Source of the DNA: Rhodospirillaceae bacterium
GTDB lineage: Bacteria; Pseudomonadota; Alphaproteobacteria; Puniceispirillales; Puniceispirillaceae
Direction: 5' to 3'
Assembly: GCA_002731315.1 (NCBI GenBank)
Contig: PCBG01000002.1
Span: forward strand, 112,626 to 135,890
Length of the DNA stretch: 23,265 nt
A program made the position numbers and the translations under genes. Shown one piece after another: positions 16,574 through 23,265 of the stretch. Position 1 is the stretch's first letter, and the number at the start of each line of letters is the position of its first letter. The notes under the pieces were generated by a model. The model made no database searches, was not told the origin of the DNA, and saw nothing but the letters and a program-made list of their open reading frames with translations.

Positions 16574-18025
16574 ATGAACCTGAATGATCCCACTCTTCTT
16601 CGCACAGACTCCTACGTGAATGGTGTATGGAAGAAAGCCAAAGGCGACAAGCGATTTGTCGTAACCAACCCGGCAAATGATGCAGTGATCGCTGAGGTGG
16701 CTGATCTGGGCGCTGCAGAGGTGACAGCTGCCATCGACGCGGCCGAGCCCGCGCAGAAGGAATGGGCCGCGCGCACTGCCAAGGACCGCGCCATGGTGTT
16801 GCGTAAATGGTATGATCTGATAATGGCCAATACCGAAGATCTGGCCATCATCCTGACCACCGAGATGGGTAAGCCGCTGGCTGAGGCACGCGGCGAGGTT
16901 GTCTATGGTGCTAGCTTCATAGACTGGTTCGGCGAAGAGGCCCGGCGCGTATGCGGCGATGTTATGGAAAGTCCGATTCCTGACAAGCGCTTCCTGACCT
17001 TCAAACAACCGATCGGTGTGTTCGGCGCCATTACCCCGTGGAATTTCCCGATCGCGATGATCACCCGCAAGGTGGCCCCCGGCATTGCCGCGGGATGCGC
17101 CTGTGTGCTGAAACCAGCTGAACAGACGCCGCTGTCGGCGCTGGCGCTTGCAGAATTGGCACACCGAGCAGGACTGCCGGCTGGCATAATGAATATTGTC
17201 ACCGGCATGGATGCACCAGCCATGGGCAGTGCACTGTGCGATGATGACCGCATCCGCAAAATGACCTTTACCGGATCGACCGAGGTTGGTCGCATCCTGA
17301 TGCGCCAGAGCGCGGATACGTTAAAGAAGATGAGCCTCGAGCTTGGCGGAAACGCGCCGCTAATCGTCTTTGAAGATGCAGATCTCGACCTGGCTATCGC
17401 TGGAGCGATGGCATCAAAATACCGCAATGCCGGCCAGACCTGCGTCTGTGCCAATCGGATGTTCGTGCAGGACGGTATCTATGATGAATTTGCCCGCCGG
17501 CTGGTCGAGGCCAGTACTGCCATGAAGGTTGGGGATGGTCTGGAGGATGGCGTTGAACAGGGCCCAATCATTGATAAACACGGCCTTGCGAAAGTTGAGC
17601 AACATGTCGCCGACGCCATCGCAAAAGGCGCCACAGTGCTGACCGGTGGCAAGCGGCACGCGCTTGGTGGCACCTTTTACGAGCCAACCGTGCTGACCGG
17701 CATGTCATCCGACATGCAGATGTATGGCGAGGAAACCTTTGGACCGGTGGCAGGCCTCTTTCGATTTTCGAAAGATGACGAGGCAGTCGCGATGGCGAAT
17801 GACACCGAATTCGGTCTTGCCGCCTATATTTTTACCGACAGCACCTCGCGGCTGTTCCGCGTCAGCGAAGCGCTGGAATATGGCATGGTATCGGCCAATA
17901 CCGGTATTTTCTCGTCCGAGGTTGGCCCGTTTGGCGGGGTCAAAAGCTCCGGTCTCGGCCGCGAAGGATCAAAGTATGGAATCGACGAGTTTCTGGAGAT
18001 CAAATTCATCTGTGTGGGGTTTTAA
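16574..18025 (+). CDS. gabD: NAD(P)-dependent succinate-semialdehyde dehydrogenase
   Basis: This ALDH-superfamily enzyme oxidises succinate semialdehyde to succinate, feeding GABA or 4-hydroxybutyrate carbon into the TCA cycle. The 483-residue product aligns with E. coli GabD from its first residues (MNLND, then VNGVW and TNPAN). It has PWNFP (155-159), FTGSTEVG (232-239), the general base E256 (LELGGN) and the nucleophile C290 (NAGQTC, followed by VC as in GabD). The frame extends upstream to GTG 16526, but that stretch contains the hairpin and T-run, so ATG 16574 is chosen. Other semialdehydes (glutarate, malonate) cannot be excluded from sequence alone. A porin-like scrap follows directly in the same frame after the stop. 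Confidence 0.92.
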   Translation: MNLNDPTLLRTDSYVNGVWKKAKGDKRFVVTNPANDAVIAEVADLGAAEVTAAIDAAEPAQKEWAARTAKDRAMVLRKWYDLIMANTEDLAIILTTEMGKPLAEARGEVVYGASFIDWFGEEARRVCGDVMESPIPDKRFLTFKQPIGVFGAITPWNFPIAMITRKVAPGIAAGCACVLKPAEQTPLSALALAELAHRAGLPAGIMNIVTGMDAPAMGSALCDDDRIRKMTFTGSTEVGRILMRQSADTLKKMSLELGGNAPLIVFEDADLDLAIAGAMASKYRNAGQTCVCANRMFVQDGIYDEFARRLVEASTAMKVGDGLEDGVEQGPIIDKHGLAKVEQHVADAIAKGATVLTGGKRHALGGTFYEPTVLTGMSSDMQMYGEETFGPVAGLFRFSKDDEAVAMANDTEFGLAAYIFTDSTSRLFRVSEALEYGMVSANTGIFSSEVGPFGGVKSSGLGREGSKYGIDEFLEIKFICVGF

Positions 18026-18226
18026 CCCGTAGGCCGAGCAATGGCCGCGAGAATTCCCAGCGCCTCAGCCCAGATGAAATCTGATGGTGCCGACGAGATG
18101 ACCAGCATTGGGGTCGGGCATCAGGTTAGTGAAAATGCGATATTAATGGCCGGTTTTGACAGTTATAACACCGACCGGGAAACCATTTTGCTTGCTTATA
18201 TGGGGGTGCGCTTCAACTTTGACTAA
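18026..18226 (+). pseudogene. remnant resembling the C-terminal end of an outer-membrane porin
   Basis: Directly behind the gabD stop, in the same frame, an open stretch of 66 codons ends at TAA 18224-18226. From the ATG at 18041 it would make 61 residues. The last 45 alternate polar and hydrophobic residues in beta-strand style and end LLAYMGVRFNFD, much like the final strand of trimeric porins, though a true porin would end at Phe rather than Asp. There is no ribosome site before the ATG, and the end overlaps the convergent reductase gene by 14 bases. I read it as a decayed 3' fragment left after a deletion or rearrangement; a chance open frame is the main alternative. Confidence 0.35.
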
Positions 18227-19082
18227 GCCGGCGGATCAGCGCCGAGGTATCATTGCCGCCATGGCCAGCGGCTGACAGCTCGTCATAATAGCCCGCCACA
18301 ATCTGGGTCACGGGCAGCGGCGCGCCCTTGCGCCCTGCCTCCTCAAGGCAAATGCGCAGATCCTTTCGCATCCAGTCCAGCGCAAAACCAAAATCAAATT
18401 CACCTTTCACCATGGTATGGCCACGGTTCACCATCTGCCATGATTGCGCCGCGCCGCCGGAAATCGCCTCGAGCAGCGCATCGGTATCAAGGCCTGCCGC
18501 TATGGCAAAATTCAGCCCTTCCGACAAACCCTGCACCAGACCGGCAATGCAGATCTGGTTGACCATCTTGGCCTGCTGGCCCTTGCCGGCATCGCCCATG
18601 CGTACAACGCGCGCGCCATAGCATTCCATAATTGGCAAGCCGGATTCGAAATCTGACATGCTACCCCCCACCATGACAGTCAGCTTGCCATTCTCGGCAC
18701 CTGCCTGGCCGCCCGATACAGGGGCATCCAGAACCCCGATGCCACGCTCCGCGCCGGCGGAAGCCAGCTGCGTCGCCACTGCCGCCGATACCGTGCTGTT
18801 ATCTATATAAAGTGCGCCAGGCTTCATCGCTGGAATCGCCCCCTCTGGCCCCAGCGCCACCTGCAACACATCCGGGTCATCACCAACACAGGAAAGCACC
18901 ACATCGGAATCAGCCGCCGCTGCAGCCGGTGTGGCAGCCATGAACCCGCCATGCTGCTCCGCCCATTGCTCTGCTTTAGCCGTGGTGCGGTTATAGACAG
19001 TTACCTCATGGCCTGCAGCGGAGATATGGCCAGCCATCGGGTGTCCCATCACACCCAATCCGAGAAACGTTACCTTTGCCAT
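18213..19082 (-). CDS. NAD(P)-dependent 3-hydroxyisobutyrate dehydrogenase-family oxidoreductase (GarR/GlxR/MmsB-like)
   Basis: This beta-hydroxyacid dehydrogenase of 289 residues has the nucleotide-binding GLGVMG (8-13) followed by HPMAGH, the substrate-binding DAPVSGG (119-125), and the catalytic K172 in GKGQQAKMVNQ. Family members reduce tartronate semialdehyde, succinate semialdehyde or glyoxylate, or oxidise 3-hydroxyisobutyrate. The motifs do not separate these, although gabD next door makes a semialdehyde substrate attractive. The frame is open to 19244, but ATG 19080-19082 has AAGGGG upstream and the Rossmann motif follows at once. The usual PMAxN has His instead of Asn (H19), a mild deviation. 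It diverges from hpt across 173 bases. Confidence 0.88.
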   Translation of the reverse strand: MAKVTFLGLGVMGHPMAGHISAAGHEVTVYNRTTAKAEQWAEQHGGFMAATPAAAAADSDVVLSCVGDDPDVLQVALGPEGAIPAMKPGALYIDNSTVSAAVATQLASAGAERGIGVLDAPVSGGQAGAENGKLTVMVGGSMSDFESGLPIMECYGARVVRMGDAGKGQQAKMVNQICIAGLVQGLSEGLNFAIAAGLDTDALLEAISGGAAQSWQMVNRGHTMVKGEFDFGFALDWMRKDLRICLEEAGRKGAPLPVTQIVAGYYDELSAAGHGGNDTSALIRRLSQS

Positions 19083-19167
19083 CCGTGGCCCCTTCTGTTG
19101 TCTGTTACCAACCTGATGATATGATGCCCCGGAGGTAAACCTGCATGCGCCGTTGGTCAAGTTAGCC

Positions 19168-19196
19168 TTCGCAATCAGCGAAAGAAGCCCTATAAT
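19168..19196 (+). promoter_or_regulatory. candidate sigma-70 promoter for hpt
   Basis: A perfect -10 TATAAT (19191-19196) is preceded after 17 bases by TTCGCA (19168-19173; four of six match TTGACA). Transcription would start near 19203 and give a 5' leader of about 53 bases. It is the best -10 box found in any intergenic region of the window. Confidence 0.6.
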
Positions 19197-19255
19197 CCTA
19201 CCCATAGGCAAGATGCGGTGCACCCCATCTTCTGACGATATCAAAAAGGTATAGC

Positions 19256-19795
19256 ATGACCGTCCTGTCCAGCCAGAATGATATCCGAATTCTGATCACC
19301 GAAACCGAAATCGCGGCGCGGACAACTCAGTTAGCGCGACTGATTTCTGAGGAATATAAGGATACAAAGCAGCTTGTTGTGGTTGGTTTGTTGCGCGGCT
19401 CCTTTGTGTTTATCGCCGACCTGGTACGTCGCATTGATCTTCCGGTAGAGGTCGATTTCATGACCGTTTCCAGCTATGGCAATGCGATGGAATCATCGCG
19501 TCAAGTGCGAATCATTCAGGATCTGATGACCCCGATCGAAGCCCGTGATGTGCTGATTGTCGAGGATATCGTAGATACCGGCCACACGCTGTCACAGGTT
19601 TATGACATTTTGCAGACACGGGAACCGGCGTCGCTGCGTGTATGTGCACTTTTGAACAAGCCTTCACGTCGCGAGATTGATGTTGTCATCGACTGGGTGG
19701 GTTTCGATATTCCGGACGAATTTGTTATCGGTTACGGGATTGATTACGCGCAGCAGGGGCGCAATCTACCGCATATCGGCGTTGTATCCAAATAG
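19256..19795 (+). CDS. hpt: hypoxanthine phosphoribosyltransferase
   Basis: The cytoplasmic purine-salvage enzyme converts hypoxanthine (and often guanine) plus PRPP into IMP or GMP. The 179-residue product has the usual length. It shows the pyrophosphate-binding GLLRGSF (44-50), the flexible-loop region with VSSYG (71-75), the PRPP-binding [11 protein letters not shown] (102-112), and the purine-binding end [17 protein letters not shown]. The ATG at 19256 has AAGG eight bases upstream. It is convergent with dddP; the 57 bases between the two stops show no clear terminator. Confidence 0.95.
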   Translation: MTVLSSQNDIRILITETEIAARTTQLARLISEEYKDTKQLVVVGLLRGSFVFIADLVRRIDLPVEVDFMTVSSYGNAMESSRQVRIIQDLMTPIEARDVLIVEDIVDTGHTLSQVYDILQTREPASLRVCALLNKPSRREIDVVIDWVGFDIPDEFVIGYGIDYAQQGRNLPHIGVVSK

Positions 19796-19852
19796 AGCGC
19801 CCTACCAGCGCCAATGAACCGGGTTTGGGCAGACGTCAGTCTATCAGCCCCA

Positions 19853-21181
19853 TCAGGCAAGCAGCGCCTTTTCATAAGGGTAATGTGACAGCGGCTTGCA
19901 TCCAGTTTCAGTGACAACAACCTGCTCTTCTAGCTTAACACCTTCTTGTCCGCCAACCGCACCCACATATGCCTCGACGCATAATGCCATGCCGGGCAGA
20001 AAGCTGCCTGAATAGCCATGTGCCTCTACATCCTCGGGATAGCGCACGCTTGGATATTCGTCGCAAAGCCCAACCCCGTGGGCCAGCACGCCATACCTTA
20101 ACGGCCGATAGGCCTCTGGCAGGCGATGTGCCTTTGCGGTCATTTCTACAAAGCTCATCCCCGGCTTGATCAAGCTGATATTTGTCATGACATGTTCATA
20201 GGCAATCTGGTAGAGCATCCGCTGTTCATCCGTCGGCTTAGCGTCTTCTACAATCCAGCTTCGCGATATATCGCAGCAATAGCCATGCGTGCCGACAAGA
20301 TCGGTGTCAAAGGCCATCATGTCACCTTCCTGCATGATTCGCGGACCGCATTCCTGAAACCAGGGATTGGTGCGCGGGCCAGACGCAAGGATGCGCGTCT
20401 CAATCCACTCGCCCCCGCGTTTAATATTGCCGGCATGGAGCGCCGCCCACATTTCATTTTCCGATACGCCCGGGCGCATTGCATCCCGCATTTCATCAAC
20501 GGCGCGCTCGCAGGCATGAATGGAACAGCGCATGGCATTCAGCTCATTGGCATTCTTGACCGACCGCGCATGTTCGGTCAGCACCTGGCCTTCCAGCACA
20601 TCAACATCATTGGCGCGCAGTGCGGCATAGCCGACATGTTCGATACGGTCGACAGCCAGTCTCTTATTCTTGCCGCCAAAACGGGCCATCAGGTCAAGAA
20701 TAATAGCCACAAATTCATCAGCCGCTGCCGCGGTCTTGTCGCCGGTTTCAAAATAAAAGAAGCTGGCACCATGGCGCACTTCATCAATCAGGGGCAAGTG
20801 CTGAGAAAGATGTTCGCAATTGTGGAAATCCCACAGGATAACGTTGCCCCGCGGCGGCACAAAACAGGCACGCGCCGGATTATGCGTAGTCCAGAGCTGC
20901 ATATTTGTCGCATCGGTCGCATAGCGGATGTTCAGCGGGTCAAACAATAACAGACCTGCACAATCATAGCGGATGATCTGTTCCTGAAGTCGTGCCAAGC
21001 GGTATTCACGCAAAGCAGGCATGTTAGGTGCTTGCAGCCCTGCCGCCGCCCACTCGGCAAAGGCCATATCGGTAGGGCCAATCTCTACCCGGTCATTATC
21101 CTTTGGCGTTCCGTCAGGCTTGAGGTGTGCTCGGCGGGACGGATGTATCTTACGATTGGATCCAATAATGGTCTGATCCAT
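19853..21181 (-). CDS. dddP: DMSP lyase DddP (M24-fold metalloenzyme)
   Basis: DddP cleaves dimethylsulfoniopropionate to dimethyl sulfide, acrylate and a proton in the cytoplasm. The 442-residue protein has the M24 (pita-bread) fold of prolidases but carries DddP-specific stretches: ATNMQLW (91-97), KRGGEWIETR (254-263) and ASGPRTNPWFQECGPR (266-281). Metal ligands are D292, D294, D304, H368, E403 and E418, and the proposed catalytic base is D374 in HGVGLCD. Each is exactly three less than in the numbering I recall for the Ruegeria lacuscaerulea enzyme (295, 297, 307, 371, 406, 421 and 377), so the spacing is identical. ATG 21181 is preferred over ATG 21193 because GAGG lies six bases upstream. 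It lies downstream of acuI on the same strand, which would clear the acrylate product. No regulator gene lies nearby. Confidence 0.93.
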   Translation of the reverse strand: MDQTIIGSNRKIHPSRRAHLKPDGTPKDNDRVEIGPTDMAFAEWAAAGLQAPNMPALREYRLARLQEQIIRYDCAGLLLFDPLNIRYATDATNMQLWTTHNPARACFVPPRGNVILWDFHNCEHLSQHLPLIDEVRHGASFFYFETGDKTAAAADEFVAIILDLMARFGGKNKRLAVDRIEHVGYAALRANDVDVLEGQVLTEHARSVKNANELNAMRCSIHACERAVDEMRDAMRPGVSENEMWAALHAGNIKRGGEWIETRILASGPRTNPWFQECGPRIMQEGDMMAFDTDLVGTHGYCCDISRSWIVEDAKPTDEQRMLYQIAYEHVMTNISLIKPGMSFVEMTAKAHRLPEAYRPLRYGVLAHGVGLCDEYPSVRYPEDVEAHGYSGSFLPGMALCVEAYVGAVGGQEGVKLEEQVVVTETGCKPLSHYPYEKALLA

Positions 21182-21214
21182 ATCGGGCCTCATCTTTCAA
21201 GTGCGGACAGTTTG

Positions 21215-21220
21215 CTTATA
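21215..21220 (-). promoter_or_regulatory. candidate -10 element for dddP
   Basis: On the minus strand TATAAG (five of six match TATAAT) lies 34-39 bases before the preferred dddP start and about 65 bases after the stem-loop behind acuI. No good -35 hexamer is found at 16-18 bases; TTGACT lies 24 bases upstream. If real, the promoter would be weak or need an activator. Confidence 0.3.
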
Positions 21221-21285
21221 TCCGCCTGAAACTTTGCGTCGGCCAGTCAAATGACGCAACAGTTAGTTGATTTAATGCCCTATCC

Positions 21286-21346
21286 AAAAACAGAGGTGCA
21301 TTCTCGATATCTACTTGCCTGCAAGTCACCCACGTTTTGCACCTCT
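21286..21346 (-). terminator. stem-loop with T-run between acuI and dddP
   Basis: A 9-bp perfect inverted repeat, AGAGGTGCA (21292-21300) with TGCACCTCT (21338-21346), encloses 37 bases that include a second small palindrome ACTTGC-CT-GCAAGT (21313-21326). On the minus strand it is followed by one base and then TTTTT (21286-21290). It sits only seven bases after the acuI stop. It could be a partial terminator, a transcript-stabilising 3' structure, or a binding site. Loop size makes it weaker than a standard terminator. Confidence 0.45.
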
Positions 21347-21353
21347 TGCAATG

Positions 21354-22346
21354 TCAACGATTCACATCGACCAGAATGCGGCCACACACCTGACCTTTCA
21401 GGATTTTACTGCCAAAATCCTGAACCTCTGACAGGCCTATTTCCTTGGTCATTACCGCCAAAACATCACGCGGCATTTCTGCGGCCAGCGCAGCCCAGAT
21501 TTCGGTACGCCGCGGGACCGGTACACTGACCGAGTCGATGCCAAGAATATCTACGCTACGAAGCAGGAACGGAATAATACTGGCATGCATTGTTCCGCCC
21601 GCGGCATTGCCAAGCGAGGCAATGCCCGCGCCATATTTCATCTGTTTTATAACGCGTGCCAGCACCTGGCCACCCACACAATCCAGGCAACCGCCCCAAA
21701 CGGCTGATTCCATGGGCTTGCCAGGATCATCGAGCAATTCGTCGCGTCCAACGATACGGCTGGCGCCAAGTTCAGTCAGATAAGTGGCGATTTCTGATCG
21801 ACCCGTGGCTGCCGCAACCTCATAACCACGGCGTGACAACAGCGCCACCGCCACCGAGCCAACACCGCCGCCAGCTCCAGTAACAAGGACCTCTCCACTA
21901 TCCGGAGTCATCCCGTTTTCCTCGAGCCGCAGGATTGACTGCATGGCGGCAAACCCGGCCGTGCCGAGCGCCTGTGTCTCGCGCGTGGTCATGCCCTGTG
22001 GCACTTTCACCAGCCAGTCAGCCTTTTCATTAGCACGGGTGGCAAAGCCACCCCAGCGGTTTTCACCGCCGCGAAAGCCTGCCATGATGACCTTATCGCC
22101 TGGCGCAAATCGCGAATCGCGGCTATTGATCACCTCGCCAGCGAAATCGACACCGGGCACGTGCGGATATTGGCGTACAAGACCGCCAAGCCCATTCAGG
22201 CACAGCCCGTCCTTATAGTTGATCGTTGAATATTCGACGGCAATATCGACCTCGCCATCGTCCGGCAGGCGCGATTCTGCGATTTCCTCAACAGTGGCTG
22301 AAAGCGACTTGTCCTCAAGCTGATCGATAATTAGCGCTTTAACCAT
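21354..22346 (-). CDS. acuI: acrylyl-CoA reductase AcuI (YhdH-type MDR oxidoreductase)
   Basis: AcuI reduces acryloyl-CoA to propionyl-CoA with NADPH in the cytoplasm. It removes a highly reactive intermediate made from the acrylate released by DMSP lyases. The 330-residue product is close in length to E. coli YhdH. It shows the family signatures YSTINYKDGL (39-48), PGVDFAGEV (64-72), the NADPH-binding GAGGGVGSVAV (157-167) and ATGR (180-183), without the zinc ligands of classical alcohol dehydrogenases. ATG 22344-22346 has AAAGG about nine bases upstream. It is followed after 172 bases by dddP on the same strand. In roseobacters acuI is best known beside dmdA; here it stands beside dddP. Confidence 0.93.
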   Translation of the reverse strand: MVKALIIDQLEDKSLSATVEEIAESRLPDDGEVDIAVEYSTINYKDGLCLNGLGGLVRQYPHVPGVDFAGEVINSRDSRFAPGDKVIMAGFRGGENRWGGFATRANEKADWLVKVPQGMTTRETQALGTAGFAAMQSILRLEENGMTPDSGEVLVTGAGGGVGSVAVALLSRRGYEVAAATGRSEIATYLTELGASRIVGRDELLDDPGKPMESAVWGGCLDCVGGQVLARVIKQMKYGAGIASLGNAAGGTMHASIIPFLLRSVDILGIDSVSVPVPRRTEIWAALAAEMPRDVLAVMTKEIGLSEVQDFGSKILKGQVCGRILVDVNR

Positions 22347-22376
22347 GTTTGTGACCTTTGCTAATCTCTATTCCGG

Positions 22377-22411
22377 AGCGCCGTTATGGTAGCGCCGGTC
22401 TGTGCTGACAG
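22377..22411 (-). promoter_or_regulatory. candidate acuI promoter flanked by direct repeats
   Basis: On the minus strand CTGTCA (22406-22411) and CATAAC (22383-22388) are 17 bases apart, each matching four of six consensus bases. The -10-like box lies between two copies of the direct repeat CGGCGCT (plus-strand AGCGCCG at 22377-22383 and 22391-22397, 14 bases apart). Such an arrangement would suit a repressor or activator site. The whole gap between acuI and the rhodanese gene is only 98 bases, so the element could act on both. Confidence 0.3.
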
Positions 22412-22444
22412 AAATCTGCCAGATCAACGCCAAAAGGGGAAGTT

Positions 22445-22849
22445 ATGTTTCGCGAACTCACACCACCTGAATGCTTTGGCGAACTCGCGGAAAAACCCGA
22501 TGCAGTGCTGATCGACTGCCGTACGCCTGCGGAGTGGCATTTCACAGGCACCCCGGACCTGTCCTCCATTGGTAAGAAGGCGCTATTGCTTGCCATTGCA
22601 GATGAGAGCGGACGCCCCAACCCAGAATTTGTCGCAACCGTGACATCGATAGCCGGTCATGACACGCCACTCTATCTGCTGTGTCGTGTTGGCGGCCGGT
22701 CTGACAATGCCTGTCAGTTGCTGGGGCAGGCCGGATTTACCGATTTGGTGAATATCATCCAAGGGTTCGAGGGTCGGGTTGATAAAAACGGTCATCGCAA
22801 CAATACCGAAGGTTGGAAATTCCACGGCTTGCCATGGCATCAGGGTTAA
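22445..22849 (+). CDS. rhodanese-like sulfurtransferase
   Basis: This single-domain rhodanese of 134 residues moves a sulfane sulfur via a cysteine persulfide. The active-site loop is CRVGGRS (80-86) with nucleophile C80, and the N-terminal CRTPAEWHFTG (25-35) is the conserved rhodanese start motif. The C-terminus GWKFHGLPW is typical of a common alphaproteobacterial subfamily. There is no signal peptide, so it is cytoplasmic. The ATG at 22445 has AAGGGGAAG just upstream. It diverges from acuI with a shared 98-base promoter region; the donor and acceptor of sulfur are unknown. The gap after it (22850-23077) is AT-richer and holds an 8-base inverted repeat CTATTATC/GATAATAG (22877-22884 and 22916-22923) but no gene I can support. 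Confidence 0.88.
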   Translation: MFRELTPPECFGELAEKPDAVLIDCRTPAEWHFTGTPDLSSIGKKALLLAIADESGRPNPEFVATVTSIAGHDTPLYLLCRVGGRSDNACQLLGQAGFTDLVNIIQGFEGRVDKNGHRNNTEGWKFHGLPWHQG

Positions 22850-23077
22850 TTATTCGTTCAATGAAAATTCAAACAGCTATTATCCGGCCTTAGCTCGATG
22901 GCAGCACCATAGCGTGATAATAGAGTCCCAGCGTTTCTTTAAATTCAGCCAGCTGTTGTTACGCGATGAGTTTGTCCTCAGATGCTCAGAGAATTTATCG
23001 CAAGACATCTTAATTACGCTGGGATGCGTCATTTTTAACCACTGGTAATGGTCGGGATAACACCCCATGTCTCTCCC

Positions 23078-23265
23078 ATGAAGAAAGTGTTAGCGTCACC
23101 CTTTTCAGTCCACTTGTCCGCAGTGATGGCGCTTTTACTGGTGATGTTTGCTGCAGTGTCAGCGGTAGCGGACCAGAATGATCCGAACCTCGACAGCCTG
23201 TTTGAGGCATTGCAGAAAACCAGCAGCGAGACCGAAATACAGCTTCTGACCAGCCAAATCTGGGA
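23078..23265 (+). CDS. secreted protein, probably TPR-containing, N-terminal end (partial)
   Basis: The frame runs from ATG 23078 off the end of the window (62 complete codons). Residues 1-31 form a signal peptide: basic start MKK, hydrophobic core and likely cleavage after VSAVA. The mature start DPNLDSLFEAL followed by EIQLLTSQIWE resembles the beginning of small alphaproteobacterial periplasmic tetratricopeptide-repeat proteins, which commonly have D-x-LF--L and a following A/S-QIW motif. No clear ribosome site is visible before this ATG. The repeats themselves lie outside the window, so the TPR call is tentative. Confidence 0.6.
   Translation, partial: MKKVLASPFSVHLSAVMALLLVMFAAVSAVADQNDPNLDSLFEALQKTSSETEIQLLTSQIW

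Noticed and set aside
16208..17164. A 318-codon open frame on the minus strand.
   Set aside because: It is antisense to the end of the carbonic anhydrase-like gene and the first part of gabD. Its composition (His-, Gly- and Arg-rich) is that of a shadow frame.
20126..20950. A 274-codon open frame on the plus strand.
   Set aside because: It lies wholly antisense to dddP, whose product has unmistakable motifs. The translation has no recognisable domain and no ribosome site.
19853..21181. Reading the M24-fold protein as a Xaa-Pro dipeptidase.
   Set aside because: The DddP-specific stretches and the HGVGLCD motif with exactly matching ligand spacing fit DMSP lyase much better than a peptidase.
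22880..22960. A tRNA-like stretch (a TAGCTCGATGGCAGCACC run).
   Set aside because: The D-arm does not pair, there is no T-loop consensus GTTCRAATC and no acceptor stem, so it cannot fold into a cloverleaf.
1..23265. CRISPR arrays, insertion sequences, phage genes, integrases or tandem repeat arrays.
   Set aside because: No regularly spaced repeats, transposase or integrase motifs, or long terminal inverted repeats were seen on either strand.

Overview
The window reads as a contiguous piece of chromosome from a marine alphaproteobacterium. I infer a SAR116/Puniceispirillum-like or roseobacter-like organism. The basis is an invasion-associated-locus-B family protein, an M23 peptidase with the GPHLDW variant, Fe-type SOD, formate-tetrahydrofolate ligase, and above all a DMSP lyase of the DddP family next to an AcuI-type acryloyl-CoA reductase. 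No rRNA, tRNA, insertion sequence, phage gene or CRISPR array was found. Genes are tightly packed: no gene-free stretch exceeds about 300 bases, and two convergent gene pairs have touching or overlapping stop codons.

Layout. 1-183: tail of a probable orotidine-5'-phosphate decarboxylase. 477-1415 (-): thioredoxin reductase, divergent from a secreted M23 peptidase (1577-2455, +) followed by an atypical SDR protein (2485-3342, +). 3339-7003 (-): class I fructose-1,6-bisphosphatase, a Bax-inhibitor-1 family membrane protein with its own terminator, RlmN, and an IalB-family secreted protein. 7251-11527: an SGNH arylesterase (TesA-like) divergent from a YbbA/YbbP-like ABC exporter pair. 11528-13204 (-): formate-tetrahydrofolate ligase, divergent from argininosuccinate synthase (13406-14626, +). 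14673-15688 (-): a 75-residue two-cysteine protein of unknown function and Fe-superoxide dismutase with its terminator. 15824-18025 (+): gamma-carbonic anhydrase-like protein and NAD(P)-dependent succinate-semialdehyde dehydrogenase, then a porin-like C-terminal scrap. 18213-19082 (-): 3-hydroxyisobutyrate-dehydrogenase-family reductase, divergent from hypoxanthine phosphoribosyltransferase (19256-19795, +). 19853-22346 (-): dddP and acuI. 22445-22849 (+): rhodanese. 23078-end (+): start of a secreted, probably TPR-containing protein.

The most notable unit is acuI-dddP on the minus strand. DddP would split dimethylsulfoniopropionate into DMS and acrylate. AcuI would reduce acryloyl-CoA, the toxic intermediate formed from acrylate, to propionyl-CoA. 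All metal ligands and the catalytic Asp of DddP are present with exactly the spacing of the characterised enzymes, so this is not a generic prolidase. The gap between the two genes holds a long stem-loop followed by a T-run and a -10-like element, suggesting that dddP is at least partly uncoupled from acuI. The other genes are mostly core housekeeping (redox, gluconeogenesis, one-carbon, arginine and purine salvage). I see no obviously new multi-gene system; the less explained items are the small cysteine protein, the porin remnant and several palindromes in promoter regions.
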